Below are positions 7,854 through 14,514 of a stretch of DNA of 27,650 bases, piece by piece. Source of the stretch: Falsiroseomonas sp044341625 (lineage in GTDB: Bacteria; Pseudomonadota; Alphaproteobacteria; Acetobacterales; Acetobacteraceae); contig JBIIRI010000028.1 of the NCBI GenBank assembly GCA_044341625.1, forward strand, positions 1-27,650, written 5' to 3'. How positions within the stretch are numbered: position 1 is the stretch's first letter; each line of letters begins with the position of its first letter. The notes under the pieces were generated by a model that saw only the letters and a list, made by a program, of their open reading frames with translations, searched no databases and was not told the origin of the DNA. The position numbers and the translations under genes are program-made.

Positions 7854-9361
7854 TCGGCAACTCTCCGGCTGGATTGCGCGCCTCGGCTCAGCAGCCAGGC
7901 CAGGATCGGCCAGGCGAGCAGCAGCAGCGCGAGGGTGGTGATGGAACCGACAAGCCAGTTCGACCAGAAGATGGTCAGGTCGCCACGGCTCATCAGCATG
8001 GATTGGCGGAACGCGTCCTCGGCCTTGTCGCCGAGCACCATGGCCAGGACCATGGGCGCGATGGGGTAGTCGAGCTTCTTCATCACGTAGCCGACGACGC
8101 CGAAGCCGATCGCCAGCAGCACATCGAAGCCGTTGGAGGAAACCATCCAGGCGCCGCTGATGCAGATCGCCATGATCATCGGCGCCAGCAGCCCGATGGG
8201 CACCCGCATGACGGAGGCGAAGATGGGCACCGTGGCCAGCACCAGGACCACGGCCACAAGGTTCGCCACATACATGCTGGCGATCAGGCCCCAGACGAAG
8301 TCCGGCTTGTCCTGGAACAGCATCGGGCCCGGTTGCAGGCCCCAGATCATCAGCCCGCCGAGCATCACCGCCGCGGTCGCCGATCCCGGCACGCCGAGCG
8401 CGAGCATCGGCAGCAGCGCAGAGACGCCTGCGGCGTGGTCCGAGGTCTCCGGGCTGACGACGCCCTCGGGCTCGCCCTTCCCGAAATTCTCACGCCGCTT
8501 GGAAAAGCGTCGCGCCACGCCATAGGACATGAAGGACGCCGCCGTCGGCCCGCCCGGCGTCAGCCCCATCCAGACGCCGATGGCCGCACTGCGGACCAGC
8601 GCGACGGTGTAGCGCGGCATCTCCGCCAGCGTGCGCAAGACGGCGGCAAGACGCACGCGGGCCCGAATGCCCTCGACCTTCTCCGTCTCATCCGCCGTCG
8701 AGAGCAATTCGCCGATGCCGAACAGGCCGATCACCGCGACGAGGAAGGAGATGCCGCGGACCAGCTGGTCCTGCCCGAAGGTCAACCGCATCTCGCCGGA
8801 GACGGTGTCCATCCCGATGGTCGCGAGCGAAAGGCCCACCAACAGCGAAACCGCTGTCTTCAGGGGATCGCTGCCACCCATTCCGATGAAGGCGCAGAAG
8901 GCGAGGAGATAGACGGCGAAATACTCGGCCGGGCTGAAGCGCAGCGCGAAGCCGGCGATGTCATCGGCCACGATGGTGATGGTGATGACGCCAACCAGCG
9001 CCCCGAAGCCCGAGCACAGGAACGCCAGCGACAGCGCCTCCGCCGCCTTGCCCTGCTTCGCCATCGGGTGCCCGTCGAAGGTCGTCGCGACGGAAGATGG
9101 CTCGCCGGGGATGTTGAACAGGATCGAGGTGGTGGACCCGCCGAGCAGCGCGCCCCAATACATCGACGACAGCAGGATGATGGCGCTGACCGGCGGCATG
9201 AAGAAGGTCAGCGGCATCAGCAGCGCGACCCCGTTCGGCGCGCCAAGGCCCGGCAGGACGCCAACCAGGATGCCAATCAGCACGCCGACCACCATCAGCC
9301 CGATGTGGTAGGCGGTCAGCGCGACCTCGAAGCCGTGCAGAAGCGCCGCGAGGCCTTCCAT
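7850..9361 (-). CDS. tctA: TctA, large membrane subunit of a tripartite tricarboxylate transporter
   Basis: A 503-residue polytopic membrane protein, the main translocation subunit of a TTT importer driven by the ion gradient and fed by a periplasmic TctC-type receptor. About ten or more hydrophobic segments are visible. Family motifs seen are GVLPGLGAPNGVALLMPLTF (residues 34-53) and GGSTTSILFNIPGE (74-87) with DGHPMAKQG after it; the second half repeats a related pattern at LTPGGPTAASFMSYGVARRFSK and LALGVPGSATAAVMLGGLM. The start is ATG 9361, one base overlapping the tctB stop (TGATG). A longer frame upstream runs inside tctB and is not conserved. Substrates of TTT systems are carboxylates such as citrate, terephthalate, adipate and sugar acids. 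The downstream genes suggest a sugar acid here. Confidence 0.95.
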   Translation of the reverse strand: MEGLAALLHGFEVALTAYHIGLMVVGVLIGILVGVLPGLGAPNGVALLMPLTFFMPPVSAIILLSSMYWGALLGGSTTSILFNIPGEPSSVATTFDGHPMAKQGKAAEALSLAFLCSGFGALVGVITITIVADDIAGFALRFSPAEYFAVYLLAFCAFIGMGGSDPLKTAVSLLVGLSLATIGMDTVSGEMRLTFGQDQLVRGISFLVAVIGLFGIGELLSTADETEKVEGIRARVRLAAVLRTLAEMPRYTVALVRSAAIGVWMGLTPGGPTAASFMSYGVARRFSKRRENFGKGEPEGVVSPETSDHAAGVSALLPMLALGVPGSATAAVMLGGLMIWGLQPGPMLFQDKPDFVWGLIASMYVANLVAVVLVLATVPIFASVMRVPIGLLAPMIMAICISGAWMVSSNGFDVLLAIGFGVVGYVMKKLDYPIAPMVLAMVLGDKAEDAFRQSMLMSRGDLTIFWSNWLVGSITTLALLLLAWPILAWLLSRGAQSSRRVAE

Positions 9362-9855
9362 CAGTAGATCCCCAGCGCTTCCTCGAGCGGACCCTTCGCG
9401 AGCGGGACGCCGAGCCAGACCTCGAACAGCAGGAAGAACCCGGCTGGCATGGCGAACGCGATCAGAAGGGACAGCGCCCAGCCCGCGCGGGCCGTGCGGC
9501 GCGCCATCCACAGCAGATAGAGCATCATCGGCAGATAGGCGCCGAGCGGCGCCATCGCGGCGCCGAAGATCAAGGTCGGCACCAGTAGCCCGGCGACGCG
9601 GCGCGGCGCGCCAGGCTCCGAGAAGCGCCCCGGCACGCCGGCCAGCACCTGCCGCAGCGCGAGAAGCGCCGCGACGCCGATCAGCAGCAGCCCGATACGG
9701 AACGGGAAATACCCCGCGCCGGGCCCGGTCGGCCCCCAGCCCGTATCGTGCTGCAGCGCGCCGAAGACGACCACCGCGCCGAAGCCCGCGGCGGCGAGCG
9801 CCATGCCCACCTCCGCGGTCCGGCGGCCGCCCAGGCCCCCTTTAGGACCGCTCAT
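9361..9855 (-). CDS. tctB: TctB, small membrane subunit of a tripartite tricarboxylate transporter
   Basis: A 164-residue protein with four hydrophobic segments, the pattern of TctB, which partners TctA in the inner membrane. The first segment (about residues 18-34) is followed by GPGAGYFPFRIGLLLIGVAALLALRQ; the GAGYFP motif is the best-conserved TctB signature. The start is taken as ATG 9855. No Shine-Dalgarno stands directly before it; instead a five-codon reading frame with its own ribosome site ends in a TGA overlapping this ATG (see 9852-9869). An alternative start at the internal ATG 17 codons further in would remove only a polar N-terminus. It sits 48 bases after the receptor gene and overlaps tctA by one base. 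Confidence 0.9.
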   Translation of the reverse strand: MSGPKGGLGGRRTAEVGMALAAAGFGAVVVFGALQHDTGWGPTGPGAGYFPFRIGLLLIGVAALLALRQVLAGVPGRFSEPGAPRRVAGLLVPTLIFGAAMAPLGAYLPMMLYLLWMARRTARAGWALSLLIAFAMPAGFFLLFEVWLGVPLAKGPLEEALGIY

Positions 9856-9869
9856 TCAGGACTGCTCAT
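9842..9869. repeat. 14-bp imperfect tandem repeat carrying two candidate tctB starts
   Basis: 9842-9855 (TTAGGACCGCTCAT) and 9856-9869 (TCAGGACTGCTCAT) match at 12 of 14 positions. On the minus strand each copy begins ATGAGC(A/G)GTCCT, so the tctB start region looks duplicated. The 14-base unit shifts the frame, so the upstream copy encodes only five codons before a stop. Confidence 0.6.
9852..9869 (-). promoter_or_regulatory. Five-codon leader frame (MSSPE-stop) coupled to tctB
   Basis: ATG AGC AGT CCT GAA TGA on the minus strand. GAGGG at 9877-9881 is a fair ribosome site 7 bases before its ATG, and the TGA overlaps the tctB ATG by two bases. Ribosomes finishing this mini-frame would be placed on tctB, which has no ribosome site of its own. 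Whether it is translated is inference. Confidence 0.4.
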
Positions 9870-9892
9870 GGCGCCACCCTCGGGCCCGGGTC

Positions 9893-9905
9893 GATCGGAG
9901 CGATC
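9893..9905. other. Small hairpin at the tctC/tctB junction
   Basis: GATCG-GAG-CGATC, a 5-bp stem with 3-base loop, overlaps the tctC stop codon. In operons coding for a binding protein plus membrane subunits, a hairpin after the binding-protein gene can protect its mRNA and raise the receptor ratio. This one is short, so the role is speculative. Confidence 0.25.
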
Positions 9906-10953
9906 AGCCCTGTTCGACCAGCCAGCCGTAGTCGCGGAAATGCTCGCGGTTGGTGGCCTCATCGGCGCGAATGAAGTCGGCCAGCTCCGTCCCGGTCTGC
10001 CACAGCGCGCCCTGGCTGCCGCTTTCGAGCCAGGCCTGCCATTCCGGCGTGGCGCGCACGCGGTCCAGCAGCTGCGTCCAGAAGGCGGCTTGCGCGTCGG
10101 TGGTGCGCGCAGGCAGCCACACGGTGCGCGGCATGCGGAAATCGGCCGGGCCAATGCCCGCTTCGGTCGAGGTCGGGATGTCGGACCAGCCGACGCCGTT
10201 ATGGACCTTCTCCGTCAACGTCAGGCGCCGCGGGTTGAAGACGCACAGAGGCCGGACGCGGCCCGCGCGCCACTGGCCGACATTCTCGGCCGGGTTGTTG
10301 GTGTTGGCGTCCACATGCCCGCCGGCCAGCTGCACCGCGACCTCGCCGCCCGAACGGAACGGGACATAGGTGAAGGTCACACCCGTCGCGCGCTCGATCA
10401 GCTTGGTCAGGATGTGGTCGGTGTCGCGCGCCTGGCTGCCGCCCATACGGAAGGCGCCCCCACGCTCGCGCGCCGCATCGATCAGCTCCCGCGCGTTGCG
10501 GAAAGGCGCATCGGTGTGCGTCCAGAGGATGAACTCATCCGCCGCCATCGAGGCGACGGGGCGGAGATCCGCCAGGCTGTAGCCGACGCGCGTGACCAGC
10601 GGCATCAGCCACACATTGTTCGTCCCGAAGACCACCTTGTGCGGGTCGCCTGCGGCGCCGCGGCCATAGACGAAGGCCTCCGTGCCCGCGCCGCCGCCCT
10701 TGTTCGACACGATCACGGGGGACCGCAGCAGGTTGTACTTTTGGATGATCGACTGGACGATGCGCGCGAACTGGTCAGTGCCGCCGCCCGGACCCGCGGC
10801 CACGATGAACTCCACCGGCCGCTGCGGTTGCCAGCCAGCGCCCTGCGCCAGCGCGGGACGCGCCAGCAGCGCGGCGCCACCGGCGAGCAGGAGCGCACGG
10901 CGCGACGGACGAAGTGCGGAGATGGTGGCGGATGCGGCGTCGTGCTGCGCCAT
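9904..10953 (-). CDS. TctC/Bug-type periplasmic solute receptor of the TTT system, Tat-exported
   Basis: A 349-residue periplasmic receptor that captures a carboxylate and hands it to TctAB. The N-terminus holds a twin-arginine signal, RPSRRALLLAGGAALLARPALA followed by Q, with probable cleavage after ALA (about residue 36). Bug-family features follow: VEFIVAAGPGGGTDQFAR, the loop that grips the substrate carboxylate, and then the YVPFRSGGEVAVQLAGGHVDANTNNP region. The start is ATG 10953, because GGAGGAG is about 7 bases upstream and the Tat signal begins right after it; the longer frame from 11043 adds a charged, unconserved stretch. It is the first gene of the minus-strand operon and is divergent from the gntR-type regulator. 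The family is very large, so the ligand cannot be read from sequence. Confidence 0.92.
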   Translation of the reverse strand: MAQHDAASATISALRPSRRALLLAGGAALLARPALAQGAGWQPQRPVEFIVAAGPGGGTDQFARIVQSIIQKYNLLRSPVIVSNKGGGAGTEAFVYGRGAAGDPHKVVFGTNNVWLMPLVTRVGYSLADLRPVASMAADEFILWTHTDAPFRNARELIDAARERGGAFRMGGSQARDTDHILTKLIERATGVTFTYVPFRSGGEVAVQLAGGHVDANTNNPAENVGQWRAGRVRPLCVFNPRRLTLTEKVHNGVGWSDIPTSTEAGIGPADFRMPRTVWLPARTTDAQAAFWTQLLDRVRATPEWQAWLESGSQGALWQTGTELADFIRADEATNREHFRDYGWLVEQG

Positions 10954-11037
10954 GGCGAACTCCTCCCTTTTTTGTCGCAGGCGAACTTTGCGTCGCACCG
11001 CGTGACATGGCGAAGGTTGGCCGACGCGCCGCGCGCT

Positions 11038-11043
11038 TGTCAA
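11038..11043 (-). promoter_or_regulatory. -35 box of the sugar-acid operon (TTGACA)
   Basis: On the minus strand a perfect TTGACA ends at 11038, about 85 bases before the tctC start. The best -10 at 17-18 bases spacing (CAACCT or CCAACC) is poor. The hexamer lies three bases from the palindrome at 11046-11062, so a bound regulator would block it. Confidence 0.4.
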
Positions 11044-11045
11044 CC

Positions 11046-11062
11046 GGCCCGGTCACCGGACC
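11046..11062. promoter_or_regulatory. Candidate GntR operator (17-bp palindrome)
   Basis: GGcCCGGTcACCGGaCC: the inner 11 bases CCGGT-C-ACCGG are a perfect inverted repeat about one central base, and the outer GG/CC also pair, with one mismatched pair between. The GGT...ACC core resembles FadR-subfamily operators (for example TGGTnnnACCA types). It is placed between the divergent regulator and transport operon, 39 bases before the regulator start, where autoregulation and operon control would be expected. Confidence 0.5.
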
Positions 11063-11101
11063 AGTAGACCTTCGCCGCGGGACCGCGTTAGGCTTCCCGC
11101 C

Positions 11102-11815
11102 ATGCATGACAGCTTCGCCCTGCTGCAATCCGCCGTCTCGAAGCGCACGATGCGCGAACAGATCACGGATCGGCTCGCCGGCATGATCGTCTCGGGCCTG
11201 CTCCGGCCGGGCGATGCGATGCCGGGCGAACGGGAATTGGCCGCGCAGCTGGATGTGAGCCGGGAGACGGTGCGCGGCGCGATCCAGGCCCTGGCCGCGC
11301 GCGGGCTGATCGAGGTCGCGCAGGGCGCGCGGTCCCGCGTGCTGCCCGCCGCCAGCTGGACCGCCCGCCCTGCCCCCGTCGCGCGCTACACGCCCGAGGA
11401 AGTGCACGGCGCACGCATGGTGCTCGAAGTGGCCGCCGCCGAGGCCGCCGCGCGCCACGCCGATGCCGCGACCCGCGCACGCCTGACGGAGCTTGCGGCC
11501 GAACAGGGCCGCGCGCTGGAGGATCCGGCCGCCTTCCACATCTCCGGCTCCGAATTCCATGCGACGCTGCAGCGCGCGGGCGGCAACCGCCTGCTCGCCG
11601 CGCTGATTGCGGAAGCCTATGGCCAATCCTCGGAACTCAGCCATCGTGCGCTGGCCGCGCCCGGCGCGATGCGGCGATCCTGGCTGGACCACAAGCGCAT
11701 CGCCGCGGCCATCGAGGCGCGCGACCCGGAAGCCGCCGCGGCCGCCATGCGCCGGCATCTTGAACGCATCGGCACCGCCGCCAGGCGGTCCGAGGAGAAA
11801 CGCGACGCGGCCTGA
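11102..11815 (+). CDS. FadR-subfamily GntR transcriptional regulator (FCD domain)
   Basis: A 237-residue DNA-binding regulator. The winged-helix part (about residues 18-80) has the GntR pattern ITDRLAGMIVSGLLRPGDAMPGERELAAQLDVSRETVRGAIQALAARGLIE. The C-terminal FCD domain (about 95-222) is all-helical, with histidines in FHATL, SHRAL and WLDHKRIAAAIEARDPEAAAAAMRRHL, the usual metal and ligand pocket. FCD regulators often bind sugar acids or organic acids, which fits the neighbouring operon. ATG 11102 has only a weak ribosome site. It is divergent from tctC and followed after 33 bases by the SAF/Rossmann gene, so the two are probably co-transcribed. It most likely represses the transport-catabolic operon until the substrate or an intermediate binds (inference). 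Confidence 0.9.
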   Translation: MHDSFALLQSAVSKRTMREQITDRLAGMIVSGLLRPGDAMPGERELAAQLDVSRETVRGAIQALAARGLIEVAQGARSRVLPAASWTARPAPVARYTPEEVHGARMVLEVAAAEAAARHADAATRARLTELAAEQGRALEDPAAFHISGSEFHATLQRAGGNRLLAALIAEAYGQSSELSHRALAAPGAMRRSWLDHKRIAAAIEARDPEAAAAAMRRHLERIGTAARRSEEKRDAA

Positions 11816-11848
11816 GACCGTCCGCGCGCATCAGGGGGAAGCACGACA

Positions 11849-13237
11849 TTGCAGTTCACTTCGATCTTCAGCCCGGCGGCCGAGCGCCCCGTTGTCGCGG
11901 CACTGCTCGGCTGCGGTGAGTTCGGGCTCTCGCTGATCGCGCAGACGCACCGCCTCTCGGGACTTCGCATTGTCGCGGCGCTCGATCTGGACACCGCGCG
12001 CGTGGCCGCGAACCTGGCCGTGGATGGCGTGCCACATCGCCGCTGCGAAGGCCCCGCCGATATCCGCGCCGCCATCGCAGCCGGCGAGGTCGCGCTGACC
12101 TCGCGCATCGACGACCTGCTCGCCACACCGGGCCTGGAACTGGTGGTGGAGGCGACGGGCCATCCGGAAGGCGCGGCGCGCCATGCGCTCGCAGCGATCG
12201 CGGCGGGCAAGCATGTCGCGATGGTGTCGAAGGAATCCGAATGCGTCGTCGGCCCGCTGCTGGCGGCGAAGGCACGCGCGGCGGGGCTGTCCTACACGCT
12301 GGTCGAAGGGGACCAGCCGGCGCTGCTGGTCAGCCTGATGAGCTGGGCGCGCGTGCTCGGCCTGCCCATCCTCGCGGCCGGCAAGTCCAGCGAATATGAC
12401 TATGTCTTCGACCCCGCCACCGGCCGTACACGCTGGCTGACGGAAGAGGTGGAGAGCCCGGAGATCGCCGCACTGATGGCGCTGGGTGACGACGCGGCCG
12501 GCACCATCGCCGCGCGCGCCGCCGCCCTCGCCGCGCTGCCGCAGCGGACCGTGCCCGATTATTGCGAGATGGCGCTGGTCGCCAATGCCACCGGCCTGCC
12601 CATCGCGCGGCCGGACTTCCACGCGCCGCTCGCACGGACGCCGGAACTGCCGCAGCTCTATGGCCTCAAGGCCGAAGGCGGGCTGCTGGACCGAGTGGGC
12701 GTGATTGATGTCTTCAACTGCCTTCGCCGGCCCGACGAAGCCTCCTTCGCCGGCGGCGTCTTCGTGGTGGTCGAGCTCGCCGACCGTCGGACGGGGGAGT
12801 TGTTCGCCGGCAAGGGCATACCCGTCTCCCGCGATCGGCGGCGGGCGCTGATCTACAACCCGTCGCACCTGCTGGGTGTGGAGGCGCCGATCTCCGCCAT
12901 GGCGGCCGGGCGGCTCGGCCACAGCGTGCCGGATGCGGGGTATCGGCCGGTGGTGGATCTGGTGGCGCGCGCCGTGCGGGACCTGCCTGCGGGGCATGCG
13001 ATCGAGATGGAGGGCAACCGCCACGCCGTGCCGGGGCTCGATGCGCTGCTGTTGCCCGCGGCGCCCGCCAAAGGCGCGTCGCCCGCACCCTACTACCTGG
13101 CTGTCGGTCAGCGGTTGCGGCGGTCTGTCGCGGCCGGCGCACTGATCACCTGCGACGACCTGGACATCCCCGCAGACAGCCTGCTGTGGCGGCTGCGCGC
13201 CGAGCAGGACGCCGCCTTCGCCACCGCGACCGGCTGA
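11849..13237 (+). CDS. Rossmann/SAF-domain NAD(P)-binding protein, DRL-like (homoserine dehydrogenase-like) family
   Basis: A 462-residue protein. The N-terminal Rossmann segment LLGCGEFG (19-26) is followed by a long first domain with VVEATGHPEGAARHALAAIAAGKHVAMVSKE. The C-terminus (about 410-455) reads as a SAF domain: YYLAVGQRLRRSVAAGALITCDDL. This layout is that of the large family that includes Brucella abortus DRL, a deoxyxylulose phosphate reductoisomerase-like enzyme. Most members have no known reaction and only some make MEP, so the true substrate here is unknown. The start is a TTG at 11849, chosen because AGGGGGA stands 9-10 bases upstream and family similarity starts soon after. 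It follows the regulator by 33 bases, so it probably belongs to the same regulon as the divergent sugar-acid operon, where it might reduce, isomerise or epimerise a keto-sugar acid (inference). Confidence 0.8.
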   Translation: MQFTSIFSPAAERPVVAALLGCGEFGLSLIAQTHRLSGLRIVAALDLDTARVAANLAVDGVPHRRCEGPADIRAAIAAGEVALTSRIDDLLATPGLELVVEATGHPEGAARHALAAIAAGKHVAMVSKESECVVGPLLAAKARAAGLSYTLVEGDQPALLVSLMSWARVLGLPILAAGKSSEYDYVFDPATGRTRWLTEEVESPEIAALMALGDDAAGTIAARAAALAALPQRTVPDYCEMALVANATGLPIARPDFHAPLARTPELPQLYGLKAEGGLLDRVGVIDVFNCLRRPDEASFAGGVFVVVELADRRTGELFAGKGIPVSRDRRRALIYNPSHLLGVEAPISAMAAGRLGHSVPDAGYRPVVDLVARAVRDLPAGHAIEMEGNRHAVPGLDALLLPAAPAKGASPAPYYLAVGQRLRRSVAAGALITCDDLDIPADSLLWRLRAEQDAAFATATG

Positions 13238-13272
13238 CCGGCCGCAGGGCAACGGCACGCGGTGCTGGCCGG
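13238..13272. terminator. GC-rich hairpin between convergent genes
   Basis: CCGGCC at 13238-13243 pairs with GGCCGG at 13267-13272. GCA/TGC extends the stem past one bulged T, and a smaller GCAC-GCG-GTGC hairpin sits inside. It fills the 40-base gap between the SAF gene and the convergent receptor gene. No U-tract. Confidence 0.4.
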
Positions 13273-13277
13273 GCGCG

Positions 13278-14270
13278 TCAATCCAGCGTGGCGCCCGCCA
13301 GCCGCACGATGCCCGGCCAACGGGCGGATTCGGTGCTGATGAGGTTCGCGAAGGCTTCGGGCGTGCCGCCGCGCAGCTCGAAGCCCTGGCGCACCAGGCT
13401 CTCGGCCACCTCCGGCGTCCGCAAGGCCGCCAGCAGCACGGCGTTGAGCCGCTCGATCATGGGGCCCGGCGTGCCGGCGGGGGCCAGGATGCCCTGCCAG
13501 GTCACCACTTCGAAGCCTTCGAGCCCCTGCTCCGCCATCGCCGGCACCGGCGGCAGGGCCTGATTGCGCGTGAGGGAGGTCATCGCCAAGGCCTTCAGCC
13601 GCCCGGCACGGATATGCTCGATGGCGGCGGGCAGGGTGACCAGCAGCGCATCCAGATGGCCGCCCACCACATCCAGCACCGCCGGCCCGCCGCCCCGATA
13701 GGGCACATGGGTGAAGCTGACGCCCGTCCGCTGCGTCAGAACCGCCCCCGCCAGATGACCGATCGAGCCATTGCCCTGGCTGCCCATGGTCGTCGCCCCG
13801 GACGCATGCTGCGCCAGCCGCAGGAAGGAAGCGAGATCGGTCGCCGGGTGGCCAGGGTTCACCACCAGCACCTGCGGCGCTCGCACCAACTCGGTCACCG
13901 GGGCGAAGTCGCGGACGGGATCATAGCCGACGCGGCGGTAGAGGGAGGGGTTGATGGTCAGCGGGTCGGACCCGACCAGCAGCGTATGCCCGTCCGGCCT
14001 CGCGCGGGCGACCATCTCAAAGGCGAGGTTGGACCCGGCGCCGGCATGGTTCTCCGCGACCACCGGCTGGCCGAGCGCGGGCGTGATGGCCCGGGCGAAG
14101 GTGCGGCCAAGGATATCCAGGCTGCCGCCGGGGGCGACCGGGATCACGATCCGGACAGAGCGCTCGGGCCAGGCGGGCTGGGCGCGGAGCGGCAAGGGCA
14201 GCAAGGCCGCGCCAAGGGCGAGGAGGCTGCGCCGGGACAGGGTCGGGTGGGGGATAATGCACTTGTTCAT
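13278..14270 (-). CDS. Lone TctC/Bug-type periplasmic receptor, Tat-exported
   Basis: A 330-residue receptor of the TctC/Bug family. A twin-arginine signal (LSRRSLLALGAALLPLPLRAQ) spans about residues 11-31, with cleavage near LRA-QP. Typical blocks follow: RIVIPVAPGGSLDILGR (the carboxylate-gripping loop), RPDGHTLLVGSDPLTINPSLY, FTHVPYRGGGPAVLDVVGGHLDALL, and the C-terminal GGTPEAFANLISTESARW. No tctA or tctB lies beside it. Such orphan receptors are common in Acetobacteraceae and Burkholderiales and may serve shared membrane subunits or act in sensing. The start is ATG 14270, just before the Tat signal; there is no Shine-Dalgarno, and a promoter-like pair suggests a nearly leaderless mRNA (14279-14306). 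It is divergent from the dehydrogenase-lactonase pair, a usual arrangement of receptor and catabolic genes. Confidence 0.9.
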   Translation of the reverse strand: MNKCIIPHPTLSRRSLLALGAALLPLPLRAQPAWPERSVRIVIPVAPGGSLDILGRTFARAITPALGQPVVAENHAGAGSNLAFEMVARARPDGHTLLVGSDPLTINPSLYRRVGYDPVRDFAPVTELVRAPQVLVVNPGHPATDLASFLRLAQHASGATTMGSQGNGSIGHLAGAVLTQRTGVSFTHVPYRGGGPAVLDVVGGHLDALLVTLPAAIEHIRAGRLKALAMTSLTRNQALPPVPAMAEQGLEGFEVVTWQGILAPAGTPGPMIERLNAVLLAALRTPEVAESLVRQGFELRGGTPEAFANLISTESARWPGIVRLAGATLD

Positions 14271-14278
14271 GGCAATTT

Positions 14279-14306
14279 TTTCTATCGATTGGCTGATATG
14301 AGTCAA
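14279..14306 (-). promoter_or_regulatory. Promoter of the lone tctC gene, probably giving a leaderless mRNA
   Basis: On the minus strand TTGACT (14306-14301) is followed by 16 bases and TAGAAA (14284-14279). Initiation 5-8 bases after the -10 would fall right at the ATG at 14270, which agrees with the absence of a ribosome site. The stretch 14271-14330 is strikingly AT-rich for this genome. The rest of the 244-base gap (14331-14514) shows no other clear signal except the GGAGG of the divergent gene. Confidence 0.5.
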
Positions 14307-14514
14307 TCTTAAGAATAATTTTCTTCTTCTGCTCACTCCGCCCCACATCGCATTCTAACCCGCAATACCCGAGGAGTTGAACCAGATCGATCGCGAGCGC
14401 GATCCCCGTGCGATGCCGACAACCGCGATCTCCTTTGCCGGGACCGGCACCGCAGTTAGCGTTTCCGGGCGGCCGAACCCTGCCGGATCGCAAGACAACT
14501 GCGGAGGACCACCG

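Noticed and set aside
5115..8069. A 984-codon plus-strand open frame antisense to the dehydratase and PdxA-like genes
   Set aside because: It is a shadow frame created by high GC third positions. Its product is rich in His, Arg, Ala and Gln with no domain, while the minus strand encodes clear enzymes.
9852..10154. A 100-codon minus-strand frame overlapping the end of the receptor gene and ending in MSSPE
   Set aside because: The upper part is an out-of-frame shadow of the receptor. Only the last five codons, with their own ribosome site, are worth noting.
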